Source: DATAXV01 sp036272915 (GTDB lineage Bacteria > Chloroflexota > Dormibacteria > Dormibacterales > Dormibacteraceae). Taken from it: a stretch of DNA of 32,625 nt. The notes under the pieces were generated by a model. That model saw only the letters and a program-made list of their open reading frames with translations. It did not search any database and was not told the origin of the DNA. Position numbers and translations under genes: made by a program. Positions 16,201 through 23,600 of the stretch are shown piece by piece. Numbering within the stretch: position 1 is the first letter of the stretch; the number at the start of each line of letters is the position of its first letter. Location of the stretch: contig DATAXV010000234.1 in the NCBI GenBank assembly GCA_036272915.1, positions 1-32,625 of the forward strand. The letters run 5' to 3'.

Positions 16201-17943
16201 ACACCCTGGGAGCAGCTTGGCCCGGACGCGCGACGGGCGTTCCTGCACGGTGACCCGAGGCCGGTCGTGGTCGAGCACCGGCACGCGGCGGGTGGCCGTC
16301 GCGAGGTCCGTTGGAGGGGTGTCCTGACCGAGCTCACGCACTGGGACCAGGGCGGGCTGTACACGTCGACCGACCCCTGCCCCTCCTGCCAGGGAGGCCG
16401 GCTGCGCCCCGAGTACCTCTCGATCCGGCTGGAGGGCCGCGACCGGTCCGCCCTGCACACCATGCCCATGTCCGAGCTGGAGACGGTCCTGGGGCGGATC
16501 CCGCCGCCCGGGGAGGAGGTGGTCGCCGAGGCGCACGCCGCAGCGATCCGCGGGGTCCGGTTCCTGGGCCGGGTCGGCCTTGGCCACCTCCACCTCGACC
16601 GCCGCTCGGCCTCCCTCTCCGCAGGCGAGGCGCAGCGGGTCAAGCTGGCGTCGGTGCTGGGCGGCGGCCTCCTCGGGATGACCATCCTCCTCGACGAGCC
16701 CTCCCGCGGCCTCCACCCCACGGAGGTGCGGGCGGTCGCCGAGGCGGTGGAGGAACTGCGGGACGCCGGCAACACGGTCGTCGCCGTCGAGCACGACGCC
16801 GTTCTCCTGGCCCGGGCGGACCACATCGTCGAGATCGGTCCCGGCGCCGGCGCCCGCGGCGGTCGCCTCGTCTATCAGGGACCGCGTGAGGGGATCATCT
16901 CGGGGGCGACGGCGGACGCGCTGGCGGGCAGGATCGAGGTCGGCGCCGGCCGCTCGCGGCGCCGGCCGTCGGGCTGGATGGAGGTGCGCGGCGCCCGTGA
17001 GCACAACCTCTCGATCGAGCGGGTGCGCCTGCCGCTGGGCGTGCTGGTCGGCGTCTGCGGGGTCTCCGGGTCGGGCAAGTCCACGCTCGTCGTCGACACC
17101 CTGGGTCTCGCCCTGGCCCCGCCGCGCCTGACCACCTCGGTCGCCATGGAGCGCTACCGGCCCGGCCGGTACGACGCGATCGAGGGGGCGCCGCCACGGA
17201 CCGTCAGCGTCGACCAGTCGCGGGCGGGGATCACCTCTCCCGGTCACTTCCTGGGCGTGATCCCGGCCCTGCGCCGGGCGTTCGCCGCCTCCGACGAGGC
17301 CCTGGCCGCCGGGCTCGGCGAGGCCGACTTCTCCGCCCGCTGCGACGCCTGCAGCGGCGGCCAGGTGGTGGAGTCGATGGGCTTCCTGCCCGCGGTCACC
17401 CACCCCTGCGACGTGTGCGAGGGCAGCGGCTACCGGGCCGAGGTCCGCGCCGTCTCGGCACGGGGCCGGACGCTGCCCGAGTTCGAGGCGTCGACGCTGG
17501 AGGAGCTGGCCGAGGTCTGGGCCGATGTCGGCGGCGTCGCCCGCCCCTGCGCCGCGGCCTGCCGGCTCGGTCTCGGCTACCTGGCCGCGCGGCAGCCGGC
17601 CTGGGCGCTGTCCGGGGGCGAGGCGCAGCGGCTCAAGCTCGCGTCGGAGCTGGGCAGGCGAGCGCCCAGACCGACGCTCTACATCCTCGACGAGCCGACG
17701 CTCGGGCTCCACGTCCGCGACGTGGGCGTCCTCCTCAGCGCCCTCGACGAGGTGGTCGCCGCCCATCACAGCGTGATCGTGGTCGAGCACGATCCCGACC
17801 TACTTGCCCGCTGCGACTGGCTGGTCGAGCTCGGCCCGGGGGCGGGGCCGGAGGGCGGCCGGGTCGTCGCCGAGGGCGTGCCCGAGGAGGTGGGGGCGAC
17901 GGCGACGCCGACCGCCCCCTTCCTCAGGAAGGCGCTGTCGTGA
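13204..17943 (+). CDS. tandem double UvrA-like protein with four ABC ATPase domains
   Basis: This 1579-residue protein contains two UvrA-like halves, where normal UvrA has one (about 940 residues). Walker A lysines are K38, K478, K799 and K1292. Signature motifs are LSRGE (325), LSGGE (652), LSAGE (1138) and LSGGE (1469). Walker B Asp-Glu pairs are 351/352, 678/679, 1164/1165 and 1496/1497. Zinc CxxC pairs are 119/122, 237/240, 558/561 with 581/584, 890/893, 910/913 with 934/937, 1059/1062, and 1380/1383 with 1402/1405. Half 1 keeps a shortened UvrB-binding-like region (about 140-232) but lacks the second zinc pair of NBD1 and the insertion domain. Half 2 has these but only 17 residues where the UvrB-binding domain belongs. 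UvrA scans DNA for bulky damage; here repair, drug resistance or another DNA-sensing role is possible. Tandem UvrA is known in Chlamydia. Its stop overlaps the next gene (GTGA). Confidence 0.9.
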   Translation: MMARVIGVRGAAQNNLRDLDVAIGPGLTAVVGVSGSGKSSLAFDTVYHEARRRFLETLSLGSPWGRMRPAAVRSITGLGPAVSIAQNVLNRNPNSTVATAIGVHPYLRILFAGYAAVRCPECGTGVRVLAEEERVRLARERSGVIEVPLVRGVRGGHRRLLALLGEQIPGGAIRVDGRPWAGGELDGSLPHDIVITTGDLPEGAAPALVRSELAAADAWGSSEVVVGGLSLLRSPICPGCGAWVPPLPSTAFRTEGSDDTASHTIGGRTIDGALALAPRGLATFLDAAGLPPPSRRLTGEIRRRLEPLAELGLDHLTLDRPMPTLSRGESQRVRLAVVLAGRLEDLLHVLDEPSIGLHRRDLERLTRALAGLPGPVLMVEHDAAAVAGADDVIEIGPGAGSGGGELVHQGTPAQLWAQDSASGRFFSGRSRPLRRRPRPPGRAFITVRGASARNLDGFDCRFPMGRLTVVTGPSGAGKSTLVRDVLLASAAEGRPVGCEAMEGPVSRALAVDQSPLGNNPRSNPATYTKVFDRIRDLFATAIGASPSLFTFNRAEGACPTCEGMGAVEVSLRYLAPIWVECEACRGGRYRPEALRHRVRVGDRELSIADALALSVDEARSVFAGQPAIRRVLEALQAIGLGYLSLGQPSPTLSGGEAQRVRLARQLARARPADLVVLDEPTTGLHPADLSRLLSVLDGLADAGCTVIVVEHQPDVVAAVDWVVDLGPGGGPAGGRLLHCGPPASGPPDPPGPRLRPRRRPRASEAIRIRGASANNLRSIDVDIPKGRFTAVTGVSGSGKSSLVRDVIEVEANRRLLECLSMYERQGTREGPEAPVLSVEGLGPTLALGAERRWSSTYQQGMQAPRATVGSASEVERLLAIVLARVGSRSCLDCGGEVLRVGAAPESSWRCAGCGREAVPLEPRHLNPGLPASACPTCGGLGIIRRGDVSRLIVRPDLPICGGAMLSPGYYPRGYLCSPGTGGHSQLSAIADRYRFDPATTPWEQLGPDARRAFLHGDPRPVVVEHRHAAGGRREVRWRGVLTELTHWDQGGLYTSTDPCPSCQGGRLRPEYLSIRLEGRDRSALHTMPMSELETVLGRIPPPGEEVVAEAHAAAIRGVRFLGRVGLGHLHLDRRSASLSAGEAQRVKLASVLGGGLLGMTILLDEPSRGLHPTEVRAVAEAVEELRDAGNTVVAVEHDAVLLARADHIVEIGPGAGARGGRLVYQGPREGIISGATADALAGRIEVGAGRSRRRPSGWMEVRGAREHNLSIERVRLPLGVLVGVCGVSGSGKSTLVVDTLGLALAPPRLTTSVAMERYRPGRYDAIEGAPPRTVSVDQSRAGITSPGHFLGVIPALRRAFAASDEALAAGLGEADFSARCDACSGGQVVESMGFLPAVTHPCDVCEGSGYRAEVRAVSARGRTLPEFEASTLEELAEVWADVGGVARPCAAACRLGLGYLAARQPAWALSGGEAQRLKLASELGRRAPRPTLYILDEPTLGLHVRDVGVLLSALDEVVAAHHSVIVVEHDPDLLARCDWLVELGPGAGPEGGRVVAEGVPEEVGATATPTAPFLRKALS

Positions 17944-18947
17944 TCGACACCGTCGCCCTCCTGCTCGCCGACCGCTCCCCCGCGCTCCGGCGCCTGGCCC
18001 TTCTCGAGGTCGACGGCGCGCCGGCGGACGATCCCGAGGTGGCCGCCCTCGCCGCGGAGGTCCCGGCGTCGCCCGAGGTCGCCGCGGCACTGGCGGCGCC
18101 CGCCGAGAACCTGACGCAGCTGTCGTTCACACTCTGCCGGCTCGCCCACCTCGGTCTGGGCAGGGGCCATCCGGCCGTCGAGGAGCGCGCCGAGCGGCTC
18201 TTCTCCGCCCAGCGTGGGGACGGGTCGTGGCCCTTCGAGCGGGCATGGGGAGGTGCGCCTCGGGTCGGCGGAAGGGTCCCGGCGGGGGAGGGCTACGAGT
18301 GGCGGCCGCTGCAGACGGCCCTGCCCCTCCGAGGGCTGGCAGCGGCCGGATTCGCCACCGATCCTCGGGCGGAGGGGGCCTACGAGTGGCTGCTCGATCA
18401 CCGCATGGAGGACGGCTCCTGGCCCTATGGCAAGGCCGCCGGCCAGCGCCCCGGCGCGGTCGTCGGCTACCGGCGGCTGCCTCGCTCGGAGGGGTGCCGC
18501 AACACGACCACCGGGGCTCTGGCCTGCTTCGCCCATCATCCGGAGCGCCGCCTCTCGGTCGAGGCGCGCGGGGCCCTCGACCTCCTCCTGCAGCGCGAGA
18601 CCCGCGAGGAGGCGACGCTCGGGCATGAGGTGGCGCGCCTGCTCGGTGCCGAGCCGCCTCGCGGCTTCGCCACCTTCTACGCGCGCTTCGATCTCGCCTT
18701 CATCCTCGAGCTCGCATCGCGGATGGGGGCGGCGCCGACCGATCCGCGCCTGGCCGACCTCATCTCCTTCCTGGAGACGCTGCGGGGGCCGCACGGGCTC
18801 TGGGAGCATCCCTCACACCCTCACCTGTCGCGATGGCTGACGCTGGATCTGCTGGCCAGCCTTGAGCGACTGCACCAGGGCGACTGGACCGGCAGCGACC
18901 TGCGCTCCGGTTTCCGGCCCTACCCAGGGCGGCGCCGCCGCTATTGA
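17940..18947 (+). CDS. prenyltransferase/squalene-cyclase-like repeat protein coupled to double UvrA
   Basis: This 335-residue, mostly helical protein has two QW-like motifs: FSAQRGDGSWPFERAW (W97) and HRMEDGSWPYGKA (W161), as in the alpha/alpha toroid of squalene-hopene cyclases and prenyltransferase beta subunits. There is no DxDD cyclase motif and no clear zinc site of protein prenyltransferases, so catalysis cannot be claimed. The first 75 residues (LLLADRSPALRRLALLEVDG) look like a short HEAT-type helical region. No signal peptide or membrane helix is seen. The GTG at 17940 overlaps the UvrA stop by GTGA, implying coupled translation and a shared function. It may be a binding or scaffold partner. 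I do not recognise a characterised relative. Confidence 0.7.
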   Translation: MIDTVALLLADRSPALRRLALLEVDGAPADDPEVAALAAEVPASPEVAAALAAPAENLTQLSFTLCRLAHLGLGRGHPAVEERAERLFSAQRGDGSWPFERAWGGAPRVGGRVPAGEGYEWRPLQTALPLRGLAAAGFATDPRAEGAYEWLLDHRMEDGSWPYGKAAGQRPGAVVGYRRLPRSEGCRNTTTGALACFAHHPERRLSVEARGALDLLLQRETREEATLGHEVARLLGAEPPRGFATFYARFDLAFILELASRMGAAPTDPRLADLISFLETLRGPHGLWEHPSHPHLSRWLTLDLLASLERLHQGDWTGSDLRSGFRPYPGRRRRY

Positions 18948-18990
18948 CCCGGCCGCCATCGGCGGCGTGCCCGCGGCGCCGCCCCTGGAC

Positions 18991-18996
18991 TACGCT
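18991..18996 (+). promoter_or_regulatory. -10 box of amidohydrolase A (leaderless)
   Basis: TACGCT ends exactly 6 nt before the GTG at 19003. The adjacent in-frame GTG at 19000 would be only 3 nt away, so 19003 is preferred; it also makes the protein the same length as its paralogue. Confidence 0.5.
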
Positions 18997-19002
18997 GCGG
19001 TG

Positions 19003-20259
19003 GTGGTAGCCGCACTCTTCGCCGACGCGCTCTACGACCCGGACAGCGGGGACACGACCCGCGACGCCGTCGTCCTCGTCGACGGCGAGCGCGTCGTCGC
19101 CGCCGGACCCGCGGCCCGCGTGCACGTGCCCGCCGACGCCGAGCGGATCGACGGCTCCGGGCTGACGCTGCTCCCCGGCCTGATCGACCTCCACGTGCAC
19201 CTCTGCTCCCACGGCCGGGGCATGGATCCCGGCGAGATGCTGGCGACCTCGCCGACCGAGACCATCCTCGGCGCCGTCGGTGCCTGCCGCCGGACCCTGG
19301 AGGCGGGCTTCACCACCGTCCGCGACGCCGGCGGCACCCCGGTGGGGGTGCGGATGGCGGTGGAGCAGGGACTCTTCCCCGGCCCGCGGATGCAGCTCGC
19401 GGTCCAGATCCTCAGCCAGACCGGCGGCCACGCCGACAACCACTTTCCCTGCGGCGTCTCGCTGCAGCATGCCCCGGTCTCGGATCTGCCCTCCTCGATC
19501 GTCGACGGCGAGGAGGCGATGAGGCAGCGGGTGCGCGAGCTGATTCGCTGCCGGGCGGACTGGATCAAGCTCTGCACCTCGGGCGGCGTGCTCTCGCCCG
19601 GCGACGCCCCCCACCACGCGACCTTCACCCTGGGCGAGATACGGATGGCGGTCGCCGAGGCGGCGACGCAGGGTCGCCCGGTGATGGCGCACGCGCAGGC
19701 GGCGGCGGGGGTCAAGAACGCGCTGCGCGGCGGCGTGACCACGATCGAGCATGGGATCTGGCTCGACGACGAGGCTCTGGAGCTGTTCGGCGACGACCGG
19801 ATCCTGGTCCCCACCCTGGTCGCGCCCGCCTGGGTGATCCGCCACGCCGAGCAGGGCCGCATGCCGGAATGGGCGGCGGCGAAGTCGAGGGCGGTGGTCG
19901 AGGACCATCGCCGCAGCTTCCGGCGGGCGGTCGAGGCGGGGGTGCGGGTCGCCTTCGGCACCGACACCGGCGTCGGACCCCACGGCTCGAACGGCGAGGA
20001 GCTTCTGCTGATGAGGGACGGCGGCGTCCATCCGGCCGACTGCATCCGAGCCGCGACCGTCGACGCCGCCCGGGTGCTCCGCTGGGAGGGCCGGGTGGGC
20101 AGCCTCACCGCCGGGGCCTTCGGCGACGTGATCGGCGTGCCCGGTGACCCGGTCGCGAACCTGGAGCTCCTGGCCAGGCCGGAGGGTATCGAGCTGGTGG
20201 TCAAGGGAGGAGCGGTGGTGAAGGCGCGCGGCATTCGACGGGAGCCGGCCCATGTCTGA
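19003..20259 (+). CDS. metal-dependent amidohydrolase A (imidazolonepropionase/prolidase-like)
   Basis: This 418-residue amidohydrolase-superfamily enzyme shows the binuclear metal site in order: DLHVHL (H64, H66), WIKL with K189 as likely carboxylated lysine, MAHAQ (H230), TIEHGIWLDD (H250) and FGTDTGVGPHG (D321). An N-terminal beta-sandwich (DAVVLVDGERVVAAGP) and C-terminal GAFGDVIGVPGDP strands complete the composite domain. Close relatives hydrolyse Xaa-Pro or Xaa-Arg dipeptides, or cyclic amides; the substrate here is not readable. It is followed by paralogue B with an 8-bp overlap, so the two were born by tandem duplication and are co-translated. There is no signal peptide, so it is cytosolic. 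Confidence 0.87.
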   Translation: MVAALFADALYDPDSGDTTRDAVVLVDGERVVAAGPAARVHVPADAERIDGSGLTLLPGLIDLHVHLCSHGRGMDPGEMLATSPTETILGAVGACRRTLEAGFTTVRDAGGTPVGVRMAVEQGLFPGPRMQLAVQILSQTGGHADNHFPCGVSLQHAPVSDLPSSIVDGEEAMRQRVRELIRCRADWIKLCTSGGVLSPGDAPHHATFTLGEIRMAVAEAATQGRPVMAHAQAAAGVKNALRGGVTTIEHGIWLDDEALELFGDDRILVPTLVAPAWVIRHAEQGRMPEWAAAKSRAVVEDHRRSFRRAVEAGVRVAFGTDTGVGPHGSNGEELLLMRDGGVHPADCIRAATVDAARVLRWEGRVGSLTAGAFGDVIGVPGDPVANLELLARPEGIELVVKGGAVVKARGIRREPAHV

Positions 20260-21508
20260 GACGGTCGCGATCTTCGGCGACGCCCTGCTCGATCCGGCCA
20301 GCGGCGAGATGGTGGGACCGGCGGCCGTCGTCATCGAGGACGGGCGGGTGGTGCGGAGCGGGCGGCGCGACACCGTCTCGGTCCCGGCCGGCGCCCGGAG
20401 GGTCGACGCCACCGGGCTGACCCTGATGCCCGGCCTCACCGACTGCCACGTCCACCTGCGCTCGCGGGGCAACGGCCGGGACCTGGCCGAGACCCTGAAC
20501 ACACCCCCGAGCCTCTACGTCCTCAACGCGGTCCCTTCGGCGCGGAGCACGCTCGACGCCGGGTTCACCTCGGTCCGCGATGCGGGGGGCACGCCGGCCG
20601 GGGTCAAGGTCGCCATCGAGCGCGGCCTGATCGAGGGGCCGCGCATGAAGGTGGCGGTGACGGCGCTCAGCCAGACCGGCGGCCACACCGACAACCACTT
20701 TCTCTGCGGGGCCTCGCTGTCACCCCACCTCCCCGACCTGCCCTCCTCGGTCGTCGACGGGGTCGAGCCGATGCGGCAGCGGGTGCGCGAGGTGATCCGG
20801 GCCGGCGCCGACTGGATCAAGCTCTGCACCTCGGGTGGCGTCCTCTCCCCGAACGACGACCCCCACCATCCGACCCTGAGCATCGAGGAGATCACCGCCG
20901 CCTGCGAGGAGGCGGCGGCGCAGGGGCGGAAGGTGATGGCCCACGCCCAGGCGGCGGAGGGGATCAAGAACGCGCTGCGCGGCGGAGTGTCGACCATCGA
21001 GCACGGCATCTGGCTCGACGACGACGCGCTGGAGATGATGCTGGACGGCGGCAACGCCCTGATCCCGACCCTGATCGCGCCGCTCTGGGTGATCCGTCAC
21101 TCGGAGGCGGGGCGCATGCCGGCCTGGGCCACGGAGAAGGCCAGGGTCGTCTTCGAGGACCACAAGCGGAGCATCCAGCGGGCTATCGAGGCGGGCGTCA
21201 CCATCGCCTTCGGCACCGACATGGGGGTCGGCCCGCATGGACAGAACGGAGAGGAGTTCCTGATCCTCCACGAGCTCGGGCTGGATCCGCTCGGGTGCAT
21301 CCGCAGCGCGACGTCGGTGGCTGCCCGGACGGTGGGCTGGGAAGGCGAGGTCGGGACCGTCGCGCCCGGGGCCTACGGCGACGTGATCGGCGTTCCCGGC
21401 GATCCCCGGGAGGACCTGCGGCTGCTGGCCCGTGCCGAGTCGGTGCAGCTGGTGGTCAAGGCAGGCCGGCTGATCAAGGACGCTCGGGGGGCGGCAGGCG
21501 CCGTCTGA
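20252..21508 (+). CDS. metal-dependent amidohydrolase B, paralogue of A
   Basis: This 418-residue protein is collinear with its upstream neighbour and very similar along its length: DCHVHL, VRDAGGTPAGVKVAIERG, SQTGGHTDNHF, DWIKLCTSGGVLSPNDDPHHPT, VMAHAQAAEGIKNALRGG, TIEHGIWLDDDALEM and FGTDMGVGPHGQNGEEF. All metal ligands of A are kept. Differences concentrate in the loop after HVH (RSRGNGRDLAETLNTPP) and the GASLSPHL segment, which could change substrate. The ATG start overlaps the end of A by 8 bp. The pair may act as a heteromer or on related substrates. Confidence 0.87.
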   Translation: MSETVAIFGDALLDPASGEMVGPAAVVIEDGRVVRSGRRDTVSVPAGARRVDATGLTLMPGLTDCHVHLRSRGNGRDLAETLNTPPSLYVLNAVPSARSTLDAGFTSVRDAGGTPAGVKVAIERGLIEGPRMKVAVTALSQTGGHTDNHFLCGASLSPHLPDLPSSVVDGVEPMRQRVREVIRAGADWIKLCTSGGVLSPNDDPHHPTLSIEEITAACEEAAAQGRKVMAHAQAAEGIKNALRGGVSTIEHGIWLDDDALEMMLDGGNALIPTLIAPLWVIRHSEAGRMPAWATEKARVVFEDHKRSIQRAIEAGVTIAFGTDMGVGPHGQNGEEFLILHELGLDPLGCIRSATSVAARTVGWEGEVGTVAPGAYGDVIGVPGDPREDLRLLARAESVQLVVKAGRLIKDARGAAGAV

Positions 21509-21586
21509 ATCGTCGCCGGGCCGCGGGCTCGGGACCTGGCCGCCGGCGCACCAGCTGAGGAGGGAGAGCGCCGGCGATCCGGGTGT

Positions 21587-21943
21587 TCAGCGGTCGCCGG
21601 CCTGCCGCCGGACCAGTGCCTTCGGCGCGTGCGCCGCCCACGCCTCCCGCACCAGCGCCTCGGCCCGCTCCGGCGACATGCCGGCGAGACGGACCTCGAG
21701 CCCGAGGAAGCTGCGCCGCGAGTCCATCCGCCGCACGGAGGCGGCATGCTCTGGATCCGCCGCGGCCGCAGCGCCGGCGGACTCCTCGGTGATGCAGAAG
21801 ACCGCGGTGGTCTCGTCGCGACCCATTCCCAGGAAGGTCCTGCCCCGCACCTGCCAGATCGGCACCCTGAACCGGAAGTGCTGCTTCTCGGTCACCTCCG
21901 GCAGGGCCGTGGCCCAGGCCCGGATCTCTTCGGTCGTCGTCAT
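21587..21943 (-). CDS. MmcQ/YjbR-family protein
   Basis: This 118-residue protein carries the family pattern EIRAWATALPEVTEKQHFRFRVPIWQVRGRTFLGMG, with the conserved LPEV..., HF.F.V..F.V.GK.F segments, and a C-terminal LVREAWAAHAPKALV. The family has a CyaY-like fold with suggested DNA binding; its biochemical role is not established. It is the second gene of a MarR-led minus-strand pair, 22 bp downstream, with a 7-bp hairpin in the gap. The ATG start is standard. Confidence 0.75.
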   Translation of the reverse strand: MTTTEEIRAWATALPEVTEKQHFRFRVPIWQVRGRTFLGMGRDETTAVFCITEESAGAAAAADPEHAASVRRMDSRRSFLGLEVRLAGMSPERAEALVREAWAAHAPKALVRRQAGDR

Positions 21944-21945
21944 CG

Positions 21946-21962
21946 CGTCACCGATGGTGACG
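21946..21962. promoter_or_regulatory. perfect 7-bp inverted repeat between marR (2) and the yjbR-like gene
   Basis: CGTCACC and GGTGACG, separated by three bases, fill almost all of the 22-bp gap between the two minus-strand genes, ending 2 nt before the ATG. As RNA it would be a strong hairpin next to the start codon; as DNA it could be an operator. No U-tract follows, so a terminator is unlikely. Confidence 0.55.
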
Positions 21963-21965
21963 ATC

Positions 21966-22448
21966 CTACGACTCGCCGGGCTCGGCCTGACCTGGCCGTC
22001 CGGACCCGCCGCGGTCGACGATCAGGTCGAGGATGCGGTCCAGCTGGCGGAGGTCGTCGACCGTGAGGCCGGTGGAGACCTCGCGGGCGGCGTCGGCGAG
22101 GGGCTCGCGCAGCTCCTCCAGACGCACCGCCCCGGCCTCGGTCAGCTCCACCCGCACGGCGCGGCGGTCGTCCCCGGCCGGGGTCCGCGCGATGAGGCCC
22201 TCGGCCTCGAGCCGGTCGAGCTGGCGTGTCAGTGTCGGCCCCTCGACACCCAGCACCCGGGCCAGCCGGCGCTGGATCAAGGGTCCCTTCCAGCGCAGCG
22301 CGCTCAGGGTGATGTAGCCGGAGAAGGTGGTGCCGCGCGCGGCCAGGTGGCGGTCCAGGACCTGCCGTGCCGAGCGGGCCGCCCAGTTCAGCTTGCGTCC
22401 GACGCAATCGACCGCGAGCAGCGTGGCGGGTGTGGGATCGTCGCTCAT
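21966..22448 (-). CDS. MarR-family transcriptional regulator (2)
   Basis: This 160-residue winged-helix regulator has the helix-turn-helix FSGYITLSALRWKGPLIQRRLARVLGVEGPTLTRQLDRLEAEGLIARTPAGDDRRAVRVELTEAG at about 43-107, with the DDRRAVRV wing. The N-terminal helix RKLNWAARSARQVLDRHLAARG fits the dimerisation region. The ATG at 22448 is 83 bp from the divergent F420-type oxidoreductase gene, and an AT-rich operator-like repeat lies between them. The arrangement suggests control of its own MarR-YjbR unit and the divergent oxidoreductase. Confidence 0.85.
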   Translation of the reverse strand: MSDDPTPATLLAVDCVGRKLNWAARSARQVLDRHLAARGTTFSGYITLSALRWKGPLIQRRLARVLGVEGPTLTRQLDRLEAEGLIARTPAGDDRRAVRVELTEAGAVRLEELREPLADAAREVSTGLTVDDLRQLDRILDLIVDRGGSGRPGQAEPGES

Positions 22449-22463
22449 GATACAGTTAGATAG

Positions 22464-22483
22464 CTACCTATTAATTAGGGTAG
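22464..22483. promoter_or_regulatory. operator-like AT-rich repeat in the marR (2)/LLM gap
   Basis: CTACC (22464-22468) and GGTAG (22479-22483) flank a TTAATTA core in a stretch that is strikingly AT-rich for this genome. The arms are only 5 bp. On the minus strand TATCTA ends 8 nt before the marR ATG and may be its -10 box. The position between divergent genes fits a MarR operator. Confidence 0.4.
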
Positions 22484-22513
22484 TTCCATTCTACGCGGTG
22501 GGACGGCCCGCCC

Positions 22514-22520
22514 GGAGGAG
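22514..22520 (+). promoter_or_regulatory. ribosome binding site of the LLM oxidoreductase gene
   Basis: GGAGGAG lies 11 nt before the ATG at 22532. Unlike many genes in this window, this one has a leader and a Shine-Dalgarno sequence. Confidence 0.55.
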
Positions 22521-22531
22521 AGATCGGAGCC

Positions 22532-23443
22532 ATGGCCAAGACCCATCCCTTCCGCTTCGCGGTGACCATCGCCAGGGCCGAGTCGGGGAGCGCCTGGCGG
22601 GAGCGGGCACGCCGGCTGGAGGACCTCGGCTACTCCACCATGTTCATCCCGGACACGCTGGGTGGAACCCTCTCGCCACTGCCGGCCCTCTCCGTCGCCG
22701 CCGGTAGCACGAGCCGGCTCCGCGTCGGCGGCTACGTGCTCGTCAACGACTTCCGCCACCCGCTGCAGCTGGCCAGGGAGGCGGCGACGCTGGACATGCT
22801 CAGCGACGGACGGGTCGAGCTGGGCATGGGCGCGGGCAGGCCCGGCGTCGAGCCGGAGCTGGAGCAGCTCGGGCTGGCCGTCGACAGCGTCGGCGTCAGG
22901 GGCGACCGCCTGGGCGAGGCGGTCGACATCATCAAGCGGCTCTTCGCGGGCGAGAAGGTGACCACCGAGGGCGGCTTCTACCGGTTGACCGAGGCCGAGC
23001 TCTACCCCCGGCCGGTGCAGGCCCAGGGACCGCCGGTCCTGATCGCCGCCGGCGGGCGCCGGGCCCTCCGGCGCGCCGGCCGCCAGGCCGACATCATCGC
23101 CATCGCCGCCCGACCCGACGCCACCGAAGAATTCCTGACCGAGCGCATCGGCTGGGTACGCGAGGGGGCGGGCGCTCGCTTCGACGAGATCGAGCTCAAT
23201 ACCGGGCTCCTCTTCCTTCCCGAGGGCGCGGACCTGCAGGTGGCGCGTCGGGTCGCGCGCGTCGACCTCGACCAGGTGCTGGCCTCGCCCCAATCCCATC
23301 CGACCCTGATCACAGGCTCGCCGGACGGCATGGTCGAGCAGGTGGAGGCGCTTCGGGAGCGGTTCGGCCTGAGCTACTTCAACGTAGGCGACCACGCCGC
23401 CGACGTGGTGGCCCCCCTGGTCGCCCGCCTGGCCGGGTCCTGA
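22532..23443 (+). CDS. LLM-class F420-dependent oxidoreductase
   Basis: This 303-residue protein has the luciferase-like monooxygenase TIM barrel: FAVTIARAESGSAWRERARRLEDLGYSTMFIPD at the N-terminus, LRVGGYVLVNDFRHPLQLAREAATLDMLSDGRVELGMGAG near 70-110, and YPRPVQAQGPPVLIAAGGRRALRRAGRQADI near 155-185. This layout matches the MSMEG_2516-like subfamily predicted to use coenzyme F420 rather than FMN. Such enzymes reduce or oxidise diverse xenobiotics and secondary metabolites; the substrate is unknown. It is divergent from MarR (2), which may control it. The enzyme implies F420 synthesis elsewhere in the genome. Confidence 0.88.
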   Translation: MAKTHPFRFAVTIARAESGSAWRERARRLEDLGYSTMFIPDTLGGTLSPLPALSVAAGSTSRLRVGGYVLVNDFRHPLQLAREAATLDMLSDGRVELGMGAGRPGVEPELEQLGLAVDSVGVRGDRLGEAVDIIKRLFAGEKVTTEGGFYRLTEAELYPRPVQAQGPPVLIAAGGRRALRRAGRQADIIAIAARPDATEEFLTERIGWVREGAGARFDEIELNTGLLFLPEGADLQVARRVARVDLDQVLASPQSHPTLITGSPDGMVEQVEALRERFGLSYFNVGDHAADVVAPLVARLAGS

Positions 23444-23600
23444 TCCCGCCCACCGGTCGAGCTCGGCCCGGGTGATCGCCCGCTGCGAAGGGTGAGGGCA
23501 TTCGAGGCCGGCGACGGTCCGGCTCGCCCAGACCGGTCGTCGCGCCTGTCCGGTGCCGGTCATCGGACCGGCGCGCACGCTTGGGTGAGGTCCGAGACGG

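Noticed and set aside
15277..17790. A long minus-strand open frame of over 800 codons opposite the double-UvrA gene
   Set aside because: It has no recognisable motif, is rich in Arg/Asp/His/Gly repeats typical of the antisense of high-GC genes, and the plus strand is unambiguously coding.
23444..23600. Possible terminator or small gene between the converging LLM and amidohydrolase C genes
   Set aside because: No stem followed by a U-tract and no credible short coding frame was found; nothing is visible here.
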